Shown in pieces: positions 1 to 6,510 of a stretch of DNA of 18,952 nt (position 1 is its first letter; the number at the start of each line of letters is the position of its first letter). This stretch comes from CAYRLW01 sp964425215 (GTDB lineage Bacteria; Spirochaetota; Spirochaetia; Treponematales; Breznakiellaceae): assembly GCA_964425215.1 (NCBI GenBank), contig CAYRLW010000058.1, positions 1 through 18,952 on the forward strand. The letters are read 5' to 3'. The notes below the pieces were generated by a model, which saw nothing but the letters and a program-made list of their open reading frames with translations, ran no database searches and was not told the DNA's origin. Both the position numbers and the translations under genes were made by a program.

Positions 1-13
1 AATATTTATATTA

Positions 14-86
14 TAAAGAATAGCAAAAATACTGCATATACATCTAAGGTAGCTCCTTCAAAACTCTCTGAGTTTTGAAAGAGCCT
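14..86 (-). repeat. 73-bp long inverted repeat, left copy
   Basis: The reverse complement of this stretch matches 2190-2262 at 70 of 73 positions by hand alignment. The three differences are single substitutions. The unit is a palindrome core plus an AT-rich tail containing GCAGTATTTTTGC. Together the two copies enclose the convergent MFS and quinone oxidoreductase genes. The left copy may extend past the window edge, but similarity already fades before position 14. Confidence 0.85.
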
Positions 87-87
87 C
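49..87. repeat. 39-bp palindrome, copy A
   Basis: The arms are 49-65 and 71-87 with loop CTCTG. The right arm is AGTTTTGAAAGAGCCTC. The left arm pairs with it except at three positions. The loop is the reverse complement of the CAGAG loop in copies B and C, so this copy is inverted relative to them. It lies about 50 bp upstream of the MFS gene. Confidence 0.85.
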
Positions 88-133
88 TCGGATTAAGGCA
101 TACATTTTTAGTTTTGCATAACCCGCATCCTTT

Positions 134-1357
134 ATGATACTATCGCCTCCTATGACACATGCGGATCCCCAAAGCCCAGCTTCTTTTACCTTATCATCCC
201 TGGTTTTACCCTTCTACCTTCCATCGGCCTTAGCCTTTCTTGGTAGCGGCTTGGCGCTTCCCCTGCTGGCGATTTACGCCCGCCGGTTGGGTATGACGGA
301 CGCGGGGGCCGCTTTTGTGGTGGGGCTCGTGGGTCTGGGAAGCCTTTTTTTTAATATTCCTGCGGGACTATTGATGGTTCGCTACGGTATGCGCCGGGCC
401 GTACTAATTTCCACCCTCGTAGAAGCGGCCGCCGCCGCTGTGGCGGCTTTTACCTCCGCTCCATGGATCCTTGGGGTATCCTCTTTTATTATCGGGATGA
501 CCCAGACCACCTTTTTTGTCGCCCGGCTCGCGTATTTTAGGACCCTCGTTCCCTCGGAAAAACGGGGCCGAGCCCTTTCCCTTATTGGCGGCGAAAATCG
601 GTTCGGTTATTTCATCGGACCGATGGTCGGGGGGCTGGTCGCCCAAATGATTGGGTTTCGGTACGTCTTTCTTATGTACGCCCTGCTCATGGCCCTTTCG
701 TGGATCTCCCTGTTCCTTTGGGTTCCCGCAACCCCGCGACCCGTCAATCCCGATCGATGGACCCCCGCTCAATCCTGGTCCATTCTCCGTAAAAACGCCC
801 GCGTTTTCTCCACCGCCGGCCTGGCGATCATTGCCCTGCAATTGATGAGAACCGCCCGGCAAGCGTTGGTTCCCCTGGTGGCCCATTCTCTGGGCCTTTC
901 GGTGTCCCACATTGGGATGATCATCGCGCTTATGTTCTTTGTGGAGATCCTCCTGGTCTATCCGGTGGGTTACGCGATGGACCACTGGGGCCGAAAGGCC
1001 ACCGCTATCCCCTGCCTGTTGTTGTTATCCCTCGGTCTGGGACTTCTTCCTTTTGCGCACAGCCTGTTCATGATGATAATCGCAGTGGTGGTCGCGGGAA
1101 TCGGCAACGGATTTGGTACGGGTATAAACATGACCCTGAGCACGGATTTTGCCCCCAGCGATAATCCCAGCGAGTTTATCGGTATGTGGCGTTTCGTCGT
1201 CGATTTGGGAACCATGTCCGGACCCTTTGTGGTAGGATTGATCACGGGTGTTTTCAGTCTATCGGGAGCGGCCCTCCTGGTGGCCGCCGTGGGTCTTGGC
1301 GGAGCCGCTGTCATGGGCCTGCTGGTTCCCGAGACCAGGCCCCATTCCAAGGCGTAG
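134..1357 (+). CDS. MFS transporter (DHA1-like)
   Basis: This is a 407-residue integral membrane protein with about twelve hydrophobic segments, the usual size for a major facilitator superfamily permease. The loop between the first two halves' helices has the MFS pattern PAGLLMVRYGMRRA (around residues 76-89), and the second half repeats it as GYAMDHWGRKA. This internal duplication is typical of MFS drug or metabolite exporters. The substrate cannot be read from the sequence. No Shine-Dalgarno sequence precedes either the ATG at 134 or the in-frame ATG at 152. The later start would give a cleaner N-terminus, so the start is uncertain. The gene converges with the quinone oxidoreductase, 38 bp away, and both lie inside the inverted repeats. 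An electrophile or quinone-type substrate would fit that neighbour, but this is inference only. Confidence 0.88.
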   Translation: MILSPPMTHADPQSPASFTLSSLVLPFYLPSALAFLGSGLALPLLAIYARRLGMTDAGAAFVVGLVGLGSLFFNIPAGLLMVRYGMRRAVLISTLVEAAAAAVAAFTSAPWILGVSSFIIGMTQTTFFVARLAYFRTLVPSEKRGRALSLIGGENRFGYFIGPMVGGLVAQMIGFRYVFLMYALLMALSWISLFLWVPATPRPVNPDRWTPAQSWSILRKNARVFSTAGLAIIALQLMRTARQALVPLVAHSLGLSVSHIGMIIALMFFVEILLVYPVGYAMDHWGRKATAIPCLLLLSLGLGLLPFAHSLFMMIIAVVVAGIGNGFGTGINMTLSTDFAPSDNPSEFIGMWRFVVDLGTMSGPFVVGLITGVFSLSGAALLVAAVGLGGAAVMGLLVPETRPHSKA

Positions 1358-1395
1358 TTGGGTTTTAGGAATTCGAGGACTTCGCGGATTTACTC

Positions 1396-1989
1396 TTATT
1401 CCGACAAGACAAGGGTCACGATCTCCTCGATCTCCTGCAACCATTGTTTCCGTTGGTTCTCATCGCTAAACGCCACGACTCGAAATATTTTTCGGTAGTA
1501 TTTCTGAATACCGCAGAAGCCAAAAACACAATCCCTCCAAATTCTTTCCAAAGGATCGCCAAAAACCGCTATTTCCCGATCTTCCGGGGTGTTAGAAGTG
1601 TTAAAAACGATACCCGTTTTCCCCGTCAGTTTGCCGTCCGGGATGTCCCCATCGACTGCTCCGGGTGGAAAGTCGTAGGCGTGGGGAGGTCTAATCACCC
1701 TATCGATGTATCCTTTTAGAATCGCTGGAGGCTGTCCCCACCAATTGGGATGGATAAAGAACAGGTGCGTAGAGGCGATTAGTTCATCCACGTAGGTATT
1801 GACGAGAGGATCATCGGAACGTTTGGCCCCAAGCTCTTGTACGGTCAGAACCGGATTAAAATTTTCTTTGTATAGATCGTGGGAAAAAACGCCCATCCCT
1901 CGATTGGCTAAGACCGAACAAAGTCGATCAAACAGGGCATGGTTAAAGCTTTTTGGGTAGGGGTGCGCTAAAATCACGGTTGCTTGCAT
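1396..1989 (-). CDS. NAD(P)H:quinone oxidoreductase, flavodoxin-like fold (KefF/MdaB/YwrO type)
   Basis: This is a 197-residue protein of the Flavodoxin_2 family. Known members bind FMN or FAD and use NAD(P)H for two-electron reduction of quinones and related electrophiles in the cytoplasm. The N-terminus MQATVILAHPYPKSFNHAL is the flavin-phosphate loop. HPNWWGQPPAILKGYIDRV is the hallmark active-site segment. GKTGIVFNTSNTPED matches the second flavin-contact strand. The open frame continues 19 codons upstream, but those codons run into the palindromic repeat and have no family similarity. The ATG at 1989 starts exactly at the conserved fold and sits just after a strong promoter. There is no Shine-Dalgarno sequence, and the transcript is probably leaderless. 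The gene is convergent with the MFS gene. It is AT-richer by eye than the helicase and ABC genes. Confidence 0.9.
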   Translation of the reverse strand: MQATVILAHPYPKSFNHALFDRLCSVLANRGMGVFSHDLYKENFNPVLTVQELGAKRSDDPLVNTYVDELIASTHLFFIHPNWWGQPPAILKGYIDRVIRPPHAYDFPPGAVDGDIPDGKLTGKTGIVFNTSNTPEDREIAVFGDPLERIWRDCVFGFCGIQKYYRKIFRVVAFSDENQRKQWLQEIEEIVTLVLSE

Positions 1990-1995
1990 CGGCCC

Positions 1996-2024
1996 ATTAT
2001 ACCGTTGACACACCTGTATATCAA
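1996..2024 (-). promoter_or_regulatory. Sigma-70 type promoter for the quinone oxidoreductase
   Basis: On the minus strand a TTGATA -35 box (2019-2024) is followed by exactly 17 bp and a perfect TATAAT -10 box (1996-2001). The -10 box ends six bases before the ATG at 1989, which puts the expected transcription start on or next to the start codon. Palindrome copy B begins 10 bp upstream of the -35 box. Confidence 0.75.
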
Positions 2025-2033
2025 TTAAGAGTC

Positions 2034-2072
2034 GAGGCTCTTTCAAAACTCAGAGAGTTTTGAAAGAGCTAC
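2034..2072. repeat. 39-bp palindrome, copy B
   Basis: The left arm GAGGCTCTTTCAAAACT (2034-2050), loop CAGAG and right arm (2056-2072) pair except at two outer positions. The 2189-2227 copy is almost certainly the same locus written twice by the assembly. Confidence 0.85.
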
Positions 2073-2076
2073 CTTA

Positions 2077-2176
2077 NNNNNNNNNNNNNNNNNNNNNNNN
2101 NNNNNNNNNNNNNNNNNNNNNNNNNNNNNNNNNNNNNNNNNNNNNNNNNNNNNNNNNNNNNNNNNNNNNNNNNNNN
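2077..2176. other. Scaffold gap of 100 N, probably artificial
   Basis: The 55 bases before the gap (2022-2076) are identical to the 55 bases after it (2177-2231). Two contigs sharing a 55-bp end appear to have been joined with placeholder N instead of merged. Dropping the N run and one duplicate (155 bases) gives a continuous sequence. Confidence 0.85.
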
Positions 2177-2189
2177 CAATTAAGAGTCG

Positions 2190-2262
2190 AGGCTCTTTCA
2201 AAACTCAGAGAGTTTTGAAAGAGCTACCTTAAATGTACATGCAGTATTTTTGCTATTCTTTA
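2190..2262 (+). repeat. 73-bp long inverted repeat, right copy
   Basis: This is the inverted counterpart of 14-86, with 70 of 73 matches. It consists of palindrome copy B (as written after the gap, 2189-2227) plus the AT-rich tail to 2262. The tail element GCAGTATTTTT recurs inverted as AAAAATACTGC at 2290-2300, next to palindrome E, and also occurs at 25-35. Confidence 0.85.
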
Positions 2263-2302
2263 CTATGCAAAAAATTATCTTGTTAATATAAAAATACTGC
2301 AA

Positions 2303-2341
2303 GAGGTTTTTGCAAAAGTAACAGACTTTTGCAAAAACCTC
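2303..2341. repeat. 39-bp palindrome, copy E (divergent subfamily)
   Basis: The left arm GAGGTTTTTGCAAAAGT (2303-2319), loop AACAG and right arm ACTTTTGCAAAAACCTC (2325-2341) form a perfect 17-bp stem. The geometry matches copies A-D, but the interior of both arms has changed together. It lies just upstream of the thioredoxin promoter. Confidence 0.85.
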
Positions 2342-2356
2342 CACTCTAAAAATATA

Positions 2357-2385
2357 TTGACGTATCTATATATGTATTATAATAT
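2357..2385 (+). promoter_or_regulatory. Promoter of the thioredoxin/thioredoxin reductase operon
   Basis: A TTGACG -35 box (2357-2362) is followed 17 bp later by TAATAT (2380-2385), or 15 bp later by a perfect TATAAT (2378-2383), in very AT-rich DNA. A small GGGAC/GTCCC stem (2396-2410) lies in the leader. A good ribosome site, AAGGAG (2427-2432), precedes the ATG at 2439. Confidence 0.65.
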
Positions 2386-2438
2386 ATAAATAATAGGGAC
2401 TTTGGGTCCCCCTATCATTCCACCATAAGGAGTCGTCC

Positions 2439-2792
2439 ATGACCTTAGATACGGTTTTAAAGCACGTAGCCACGGAAAAAGAATTAAAAGATCTTATCGC
2501 TACCAAGAAAAACCTAATGGTATGCTGTGGCCGTATGGGCCCCATGTGTCTTCCGGTGTACGATGTGATGCACGAATTGGAGACCTCGGGACAGTACGAT
2601 CACGTGGAATTCCGGGATATGCTTTTTGATAGTCCCGAGTCGGCGTATATTAGAAAATTACCCGAATGCTCTACCTTTAGGGGCCTGCCCTTTACGGTTT
2701 ACTGGAAGGATGGGAAGGTGGTAAAAGCCACGTCGAGTATCCAAACCAAAGACCAAGTACAGTCCATATTAGACCACTACTTGGTTAAATAG
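2439..2792 (+). CDS. Thioredoxin-like protein with atypical active site
   Basis: This 117-residue cytoplasmic protein is close to thioredoxin length. The thioredoxin fold is supported by FRGLPFTVYWKDGKVV near residues 80-95. That segment matches the cis-proline strand of thioredoxins (Pro84 here), including the following 'F/WK-DG-VV' hairpin. The usual WCGPC motif is absent. In its place is CCGRMGPMCLP, with cysteines at 29, 30 and 37, so the candidate redox pair is spaced more widely than CxxC. A fourth cysteine is at 77. No in-frame TGA suggests a selenocysteine version. It is the first gene of an operon, 9 bp ahead of a thioredoxin reductase, which fits an electron acceptor role for that enzyme. 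From memory, similar divergent pairs accompany glycine reductase in amino-acid-fermenting anaerobes, but no grd genes are visible here. Confidence 0.8.
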   Translation: MTLDTVLKHVATEKELKDLIATKKNLMVCCGRMGPMCLPVYDVMHELETSGQYDHVEFRDMLFDSPESAYIRKLPECSTFRGLPFTVYWKDGKVVKATSSIQTKDQVQSILDHYLVK

Positions 2793-2801
2793 GGGTCCGG
2801 T

Positions 2802-3731
2802 ATGAGGGAATACGACGCGATTATAGTCGGAGCGGGGCCGGCGGGATTGAGCGCGGGTATCTACCTTGCCCGGGCTAAACAGCGGGTTTTAATCGTAGAC
2901 CAGGCTACCGTGGGCGGGCAGGTGATTTTGACCCATGCGGTGGCCAACTATCCCGGGGTAGCGGAAGTTTCTGGGTACCAGCTGGTGTCCACCATGCGGA
3001 AACAGGCGGAATCCTTTGGTTGTACGATCCTTTCTAACACTCCGGTGACGGAATTTAATTTCCGCGACCGGATCAAACGGCTGGTTTCCAAGGGAGAAAC
3101 CTATCAATCCAAGGTCGTTATCCTGGCCGTTGGCGGAGATCCGCGAACCCTGGGGCTGGAAAGCGAAACGAGACTGCGGGGCAAGGGGATTTCCTACTGC
3201 GCCACCTGCGACGGGGACTTTTTTACGGACCAGGAAATTGTGGTGGTTGGGGGCGGCAACTCCGCCCTGGAAGAGGCGGTTTCCCTGACCAAATACGCCA
3301 GCAAAGTTACCATTGTCCATCAGTTTGACCACTTTCAAGCGTACCCCCACGCGGTGGAGGAAGCCCGGGCAAACCCAAAAATCAACTTTATTATGGAAAG
3401 TCTGGTGGACGATTTTTTAGGCGATGAAAATTTAGAGGCGGTACGGATTAAAAGCAAAAAGGATGGGAGCCTTACGACCATCCCCGCCACGGGAGCCTTT
3501 ATCTTTATCGGCTACGTACCGAAGACCCAACCCTTTGCGGACTGTGTGGAATTGACCAAGGGGGGAGAAATCGTGGTGGATGAAAACCTGGCCACCCGGG
3601 TCCCCGGTGTCTTTGCCGCCGGGGACGCGCGGAAAAAACGGTTCCGCCAAATCACCACCGCCGTGAGCGACGGTACCATCGCCGCCCTGAGCGCCATGGA
3701 ATACATGACGGTCTGGAAAAAAGAGGAATAA
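2802..3731 (+). CDS. trxB: Thioredoxin reductase-like flavoprotein with altered nucleotide-binding motif
   Basis: This 309-residue protein has the standard length and order of low-molecular-weight thioredoxin reductases. The FAD-binding GAGPAG is at residues 10-15, the redox-active CATC is at 133-136, a second dinucleotide motif GGGNSA is at 150-155, and the C-terminal FAD contact GVFAAGDARKKRFRQ is at 269-283. Known members pass electrons from NADPH through FAD and the CxxC to thioredoxin. In the usual enzymes the 2'-phosphate of NADPH is held by HRRxxxR. Here the segment is HQFDHFQ (173-179), so all three arginines are gone. NADPH preference is therefore doubtful, and NADH or another donor is possible. 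It is co-transcribed with the preceding thioredoxin-like gene, its probable substrate. Confidence 0.88.
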   Translation: MREYDAIIVGAGPAGLSAGIYLARAKQRVLIVDQATVGGQVILTHAVANYPGVAEVSGYQLVSTMRKQAESFGCTILSNTPVTEFNFRDRIKRLVSKGETYQSKVVILAVGGDPRTLGLESETRLRGKGISYCATCDGDFFTDQEIVVVGGGNSALEEAVSLTKYASKVTIVHQFDHFQAYPHAVEEARANPKINFIMESLVDDFLGDENLEAVRIKSKKDGSLTTIPATGAFIFIGYVPKTQPFADCVELTKGGEIVVDENLATRVPGVFAAGDARKKRFRQITTAVSDGTIAALSAMEYMTVWKKEE

Positions 3732-3737
3732 AAAAAC

Positions 3738-3773
3738 ATACAAGGGCATCCTGACGGCTCGATACCCTTGTAT
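3738..3773. terminator. Stem-loop after trxB, probable terminator
   Basis: ATACAAGGGCATC (3738-3750) pairs with GATACCCTTGTAT (3761-3773) with one mismatch around a 10-nt loop, starting 6 bp after the trxB stop. There is no T-run on the plus-strand side. An A-run at 3730-3736 would give a T-run for transcription from the right. Confidence 0.55.
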
Positions 3774-3796
3774 CGGTTAAAACTCTGCCCCGGTGC

Positions 3797-3837
3797 TTGA
3801 CAAACTTTTAATGTTTCAAAAATATGAAAATTATAAT
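3797..3837 (+). promoter_or_regulatory. Possible promoter upstream of the ABC operon
   Basis: A consensus TTGACA (3797-3802) is followed 17 bp later by AAATAT (3820-3825). A perfect TATAAT (3832-3837) has no good -35 box at the right distance. This is a candidate only, about 270 bp ahead of the first gene start. The rest of the 3732-4101 spacer holds palindrome C and the small repeats listed separately. Confidence 0.3.
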
Positions 3838-3905
3838 CGATTTTATTTTATCTATAGATTAGCTTTGGAAATTCCCTGACGAGTTTCGCAAAACTTCTAT
3901 TGATG

Positions 3906-3944
3906 GAGGCTCTTTCAAAACTCAGAGAGTTTTGAAAGAGCCTC
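3906..3944. repeat. 39-bp palindrome, copy C
   Basis: The arms GAGGCTCTTTCAAAACT (3906-3922) and AGTTTTGAAAGAGCCTC (3928-3944) are a perfect 17-bp stem around CAGAG. It lies in the spacer between the thioredoxin reductase and the ABC operon. Confidence 0.9.
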
Positions 3945-4027
3945 TGTAGAGTAAAAGTAAATCCGCTGTAAAAACCGGGACCCCTGTACAGTAAAAACCG
4001 TTTGCTTCTTGCGCTAACAGGCTGTTA
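3943..4027 (+). repeat. Short direct repeats and a small dyad ahead of the ABC operon
   Basis: Three related words occur in a row: CTGTAGAGTAAAA (3943-3955), CTGTAAAAACCG (3966-3977) and CTGTACAGTAAAAACCG (3984-4000). A perfect dyad TAACAG-G-CTGTTA follows at 4015-4027. The arrangement upstream of an operon that encodes its own response regulator makes these operator candidates, but no function is shown. Confidence 0.4.
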
Positions 4028-4101
4028 TTTATTTTTCATCCGCCGTTTATACGTTTCAGACACGAAAATCGTTATGTTTAATTCCATGTTGGGAGGCTTC
4101 C

Positions 4102-4961
4102 ATGGCGATTATTAGCGTAGAAAACGTGAAAAAAGATTATCCCCTGGGTAAAACCATCGTACAAGCGGTTAAGGGGGTAAGTTTTGATATTCAAAAGGGA
4201 GACTTTATTTCTATCGCCGGACCTTCGGGGTCCGGCAAGACGACGATTCTGAATCTGATCGGTTGTATCGATACACCGACGGAGGGGCTGGTGAAGATAG
4301 ACGGGGTAGAGACGTCTCGGCTTTCGGATAGGGACATTACGACCCTGCGGCACCGGACCGTGGGATTTATCTTTCAATCCTTTAATCTGATTCCGGTGCT
4401 TAACGTGTACGAAAACATCGAATTTCCTCTGCTGATCGGGGAGACGGGGATTCCAAAAAATGAACAGAAAGAATGGATATCCTTTTTGATGAACGAGGTG
4501 GGACTGACCCAGTGGGCTAAACACCGGTCCAACGAGCTTTCCGGCGGGCAGAGACAGCGGGTGGCCATTGCCCGGGCCCTGGTGACAAAACCAAAAATCG
4601 TCCTGGCCGACGAACCGACGGCGAATCTGGATTCTGCCACGGGGGAGGCGATTTTGGAATTGATGAAAAAAATGAACCGGGAATTGGAGACNNNNNNNNN
4701 NNNNNNNNNNNNNNNNNNNNNNNNNNNNNNNNNNNNNNNNNNNNNNNNNNNNNNNNNNNNNNNNNNNNNNNNNNNNNNNNNNNNNNNNNNNCCACGGGGG
4801 AGGCGATTTTGGAATTGATGAAAAAAATGAACCGGGAATTGGAGACCACCTTTGTGTTTAGCACCCACGACCAAAAAATAGTAGCCCTGGCGGATCACGT
4901 GATTCGGCTAAAGGATGGGGTGATATCCGAAAATTATCGGCCCCAGGGAGCGGTCGTATGA
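4102..4961 (+). CDS. ABC transporter ATP-binding protein, LolD/MacB type (interrupted by artificial gap)
   Basis: This is the ATPase subunit of an FtsX/MacB-type exporter, acting on the cytoplasmic face of the inner membrane. Visible motifs are Walker A GPSGSGKT (40-47), Q-loop Gln92, signature LSGGQ (146-150) and Walker B IVLADE (166-171). An N run (4692-4791) seems to break the gene. However, the 55 bases on either side are identical, and removing 155 bases restores one frame through the H-loop FSTHD (His204) to the stop. The repaired protein is 234 residues, normal for LolD. GGGAGG (4091-4096) precedes the ATG. The stop overlaps the next gene's start as ATGA, so translation is coupled. It heads a seven-gene operon. 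Confidence 0.9.
4692..4791. other. Scaffold gap of 100 N, artificial, inside the ATPase gene
   Basis: 4637-4691 and 4792-4846 are the same 55 bases. Merging them yields an uninterrupted ATPase of normal length with its H-loop, which shows that no sequence is missing. Confidence 0.93.
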
Positions 4962-6499
4962 TCGTCCTAAAGATCGCGCTCCGGAATTTATTAGAGCACC
5001 GGGCCAAGACGGTGATCGTGGGTACCCTGATCGTGCTGGCGGTGGCGTTGATGGTCACGGGGAATTCCATAATGGACAGTATCCGTCGGGGTCTCCAGCA
5101 AAGCTATTCCCAAAACTATACGGGGGATCTGATTGTTCACGGTCTTTCCTCCGAAAATTTTTCGCTGGTCGCCATGGGCGGGAACACCGAAATTCCCCTG
5201 CTACCCGCGTTTCCTACCCTGCGGGATGGGGTGGAAAAAATTCCCGGGGTATCGGAAACCCTGCCCCTGGTATCGGGGGCCGCTTCGCTTATCGTGAACG
5301 AGGAGATGGTTTCCTTTACCCTGCTGTGGGGAACCGATTTTAGCATGTACCGAAAAATGTTCCCCGATACGGTGGAAATCGTCGAAGGGGCGTACCCCCA
5401 GGATGAGGGGGCGTACCTGCTTCTTTCGCAAACGGTTCGGGAATCGGCGGAAAAGGAACTGGGTCACCGGATAGCCCTGGGGGATACGGTCACCCTGGGG
5501 GGCTTTGGCGCCGGGGGGACCCGGCTCCGGACGGCTAAAATTGCCGGCTTTTTTAAGTTTAAGCGGGGAAACGCCCAGTTGGACCGTATATCCCTGGTGT
5601 CAGCGGGCACGCTCCGGAGCCTTAAGGGCATGACGTTGAAACCGGCGTCCGCCTACGCCAGCGCCACGGGTCCCTCGGGGTCTACGGGGACTACGGGGAC
5701 TACGGAAACCACAGGGATTACGGGGACCACAGGTACTTCGGGGACCACGGGAACCGGTACTGCGGAATCGGCCGTCTCGGACGCCGCGTTGTTTGGGGAT
5801 CCCAACTCCCTGGTGCAAGCCCCGTCGGCAAGCTCTTCGGGATCGGAAAAGATCAACTTTGATAGGATCCTGGGGGACACCTCCATTCGGAACGCCTATT
5901 CGGATGTGGACCCCAACGCGTGGAACTTCCTTTTGGTTAGAACCAGCCCCTCCGCTTCCGTGACTGCTGTTCAACATACCCTGCGGAACTACCTTACCCA
6001 GCAAGGTTTGGAAGCGGCGGTTTCCGACTGGAGCTGGGGCGCCGGGCCCGTGGCGACCCTGGCCCTTTCGCTTCAGCTAATCTTTAATATCATCATTTTT
6101 ATCATCCTCGTGGTCGCGGTGATTATCATTATGAACACCCTGGTTATTTCGGTAACCGAACGGATCGCCGAGATCGGAACGATCCGGGCCATCGGCGGAG
6201 GGAAGCCCTTTATCCGGAAAATGATCGTTTGGGAAACCCTGACCCTTTCTATCACCGCGGGCCTCGGGGGCGTGCTTATGGGCGCCCTGTTGATAGGAAT
6301 TATTAAGGGGATAGGGATTCAATCGTCCAACGTATTTTTTGAAATCCTCTTCGGGGGCGCCACCCTGCGGCCGATTTTATCCCTTAGCTCCGTGTTGTGG
6401 AGCCTGCTTGCGACGGTGGGCATAGGGGTGCTGTCCAGTTTGTATCCCACCGCCGTGGCCCTGCGCATAAGCCCCGTCCGGGCCATGCAGAAGAACTAG
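4958..6499 (+). CDS. ABC transporter permease, FtsX/MacB family, with a Gly/Thr-rich tract
   Basis: This 513-residue inner-membrane permease has the MacB/LolC layout. One N-terminal helix (about 18-38) is followed by a large periplasmic domain. Three helices close the protein: about 366-398, 426-450 and 478-500. The segment TERIAEIGTIRAIGG between helices two and three is the conserved FtsX cytoplasmic coupling loop. Such permeases pull or push substrates out of the outer leaflet or periplasm and do not channel them. Residues 237-268 are a run of Gly-Thr-Thr units, encoded by an imperfect 9-bp repeat (5666-5761). This tract is absent from usual family members as I know them and makes the protein about 100 residues longer than typical. 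It starts within the ATPase stop codon, and the second permease follows 11 bp after its stop. Confidence 0.92.
   Translation: MIVLKIALRNLLEHRAKTVIVGTLIVLAVALMVTGNSIMDSIRRGLQQSYSQNYTGDLIVHGLSSENFSLVAMGGNTEIPLLPAFPTLRDGVEKIPGVSETLPLVSGAASLIVNEEMVSFTLLWGTDFSMYRKMFPDTVEIVEGAYPQDEGAYLLLSQTVRESAEKELGHRIALGDTVTLGGFGAGGTRLRTAKIAGFFKFKRGNAQLDRISLVSAGTLRSLKGMTLKPASAYASATGPSGSTGTTGTTETTGITGTTGTSGTTGTGTAESAVSDAALFGDPNSLVQAPSASSSGSEKINFDRILGDTSIRNAYSDVDPNAWNFLLVRTSPSASVTAVQHTLRNYLTQQGLEAAVSDWSWGAGPVATLALSLQLIFNIIIFIILVVAVIIIMNTLVISVTERIAEIGTIRAIGGGKPFIRKMIVWETLTLSITAGLGGVLMGALLIGIIKGIGIQSSNVFFEILFGGATLRPILSLSSVLWSLLATVGIGVLSSLYPTAVALRISPVRAMQKN
5666..5761 (+). repeat. Imperfect 9-bp coding repeat (ACGGGGACT-like units)
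   Basis: Tandem variants of ACGGGGACT encode Thr-Gly-Thr units inside the periplasmic domain of the first permease. Unit length is a multiple of three, so loss or gain of units would keep the frame. Confidence 0.75.
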
Positions 6500-6510
6500 G
6501 GGAGGGTAGT

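Noticed and set aside
1990..2046. In-frame extension of the quinone oxidoreductase from a TTG
   Set aside because: It covers the promoter and part of the palindrome, and the conserved fold begins at the ATG at 1989.
49..2341. Palindromes as a CRISPR array
   Set aside because: Copies are scattered, differ in orientation and arm sequence, and are not separated by regular spacers.
2439..2792. Selenocysteine thioredoxin
   Set aside because: There is no in-frame TGA in the gene; the active-site region uses ordinary cysteine codons.
4074..4115. Thirteen-codon upstream frame overlapping the ATPase start
   Set aside because: No ribosome site and no conservation evidence; probably chance.
5600..6004. 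Minus-strand frame with collagen-like Gly-Pro-Arg runs
   Set aside because: It is the shadow of the Gly/Thr repeat in the permease gene on the other strand.
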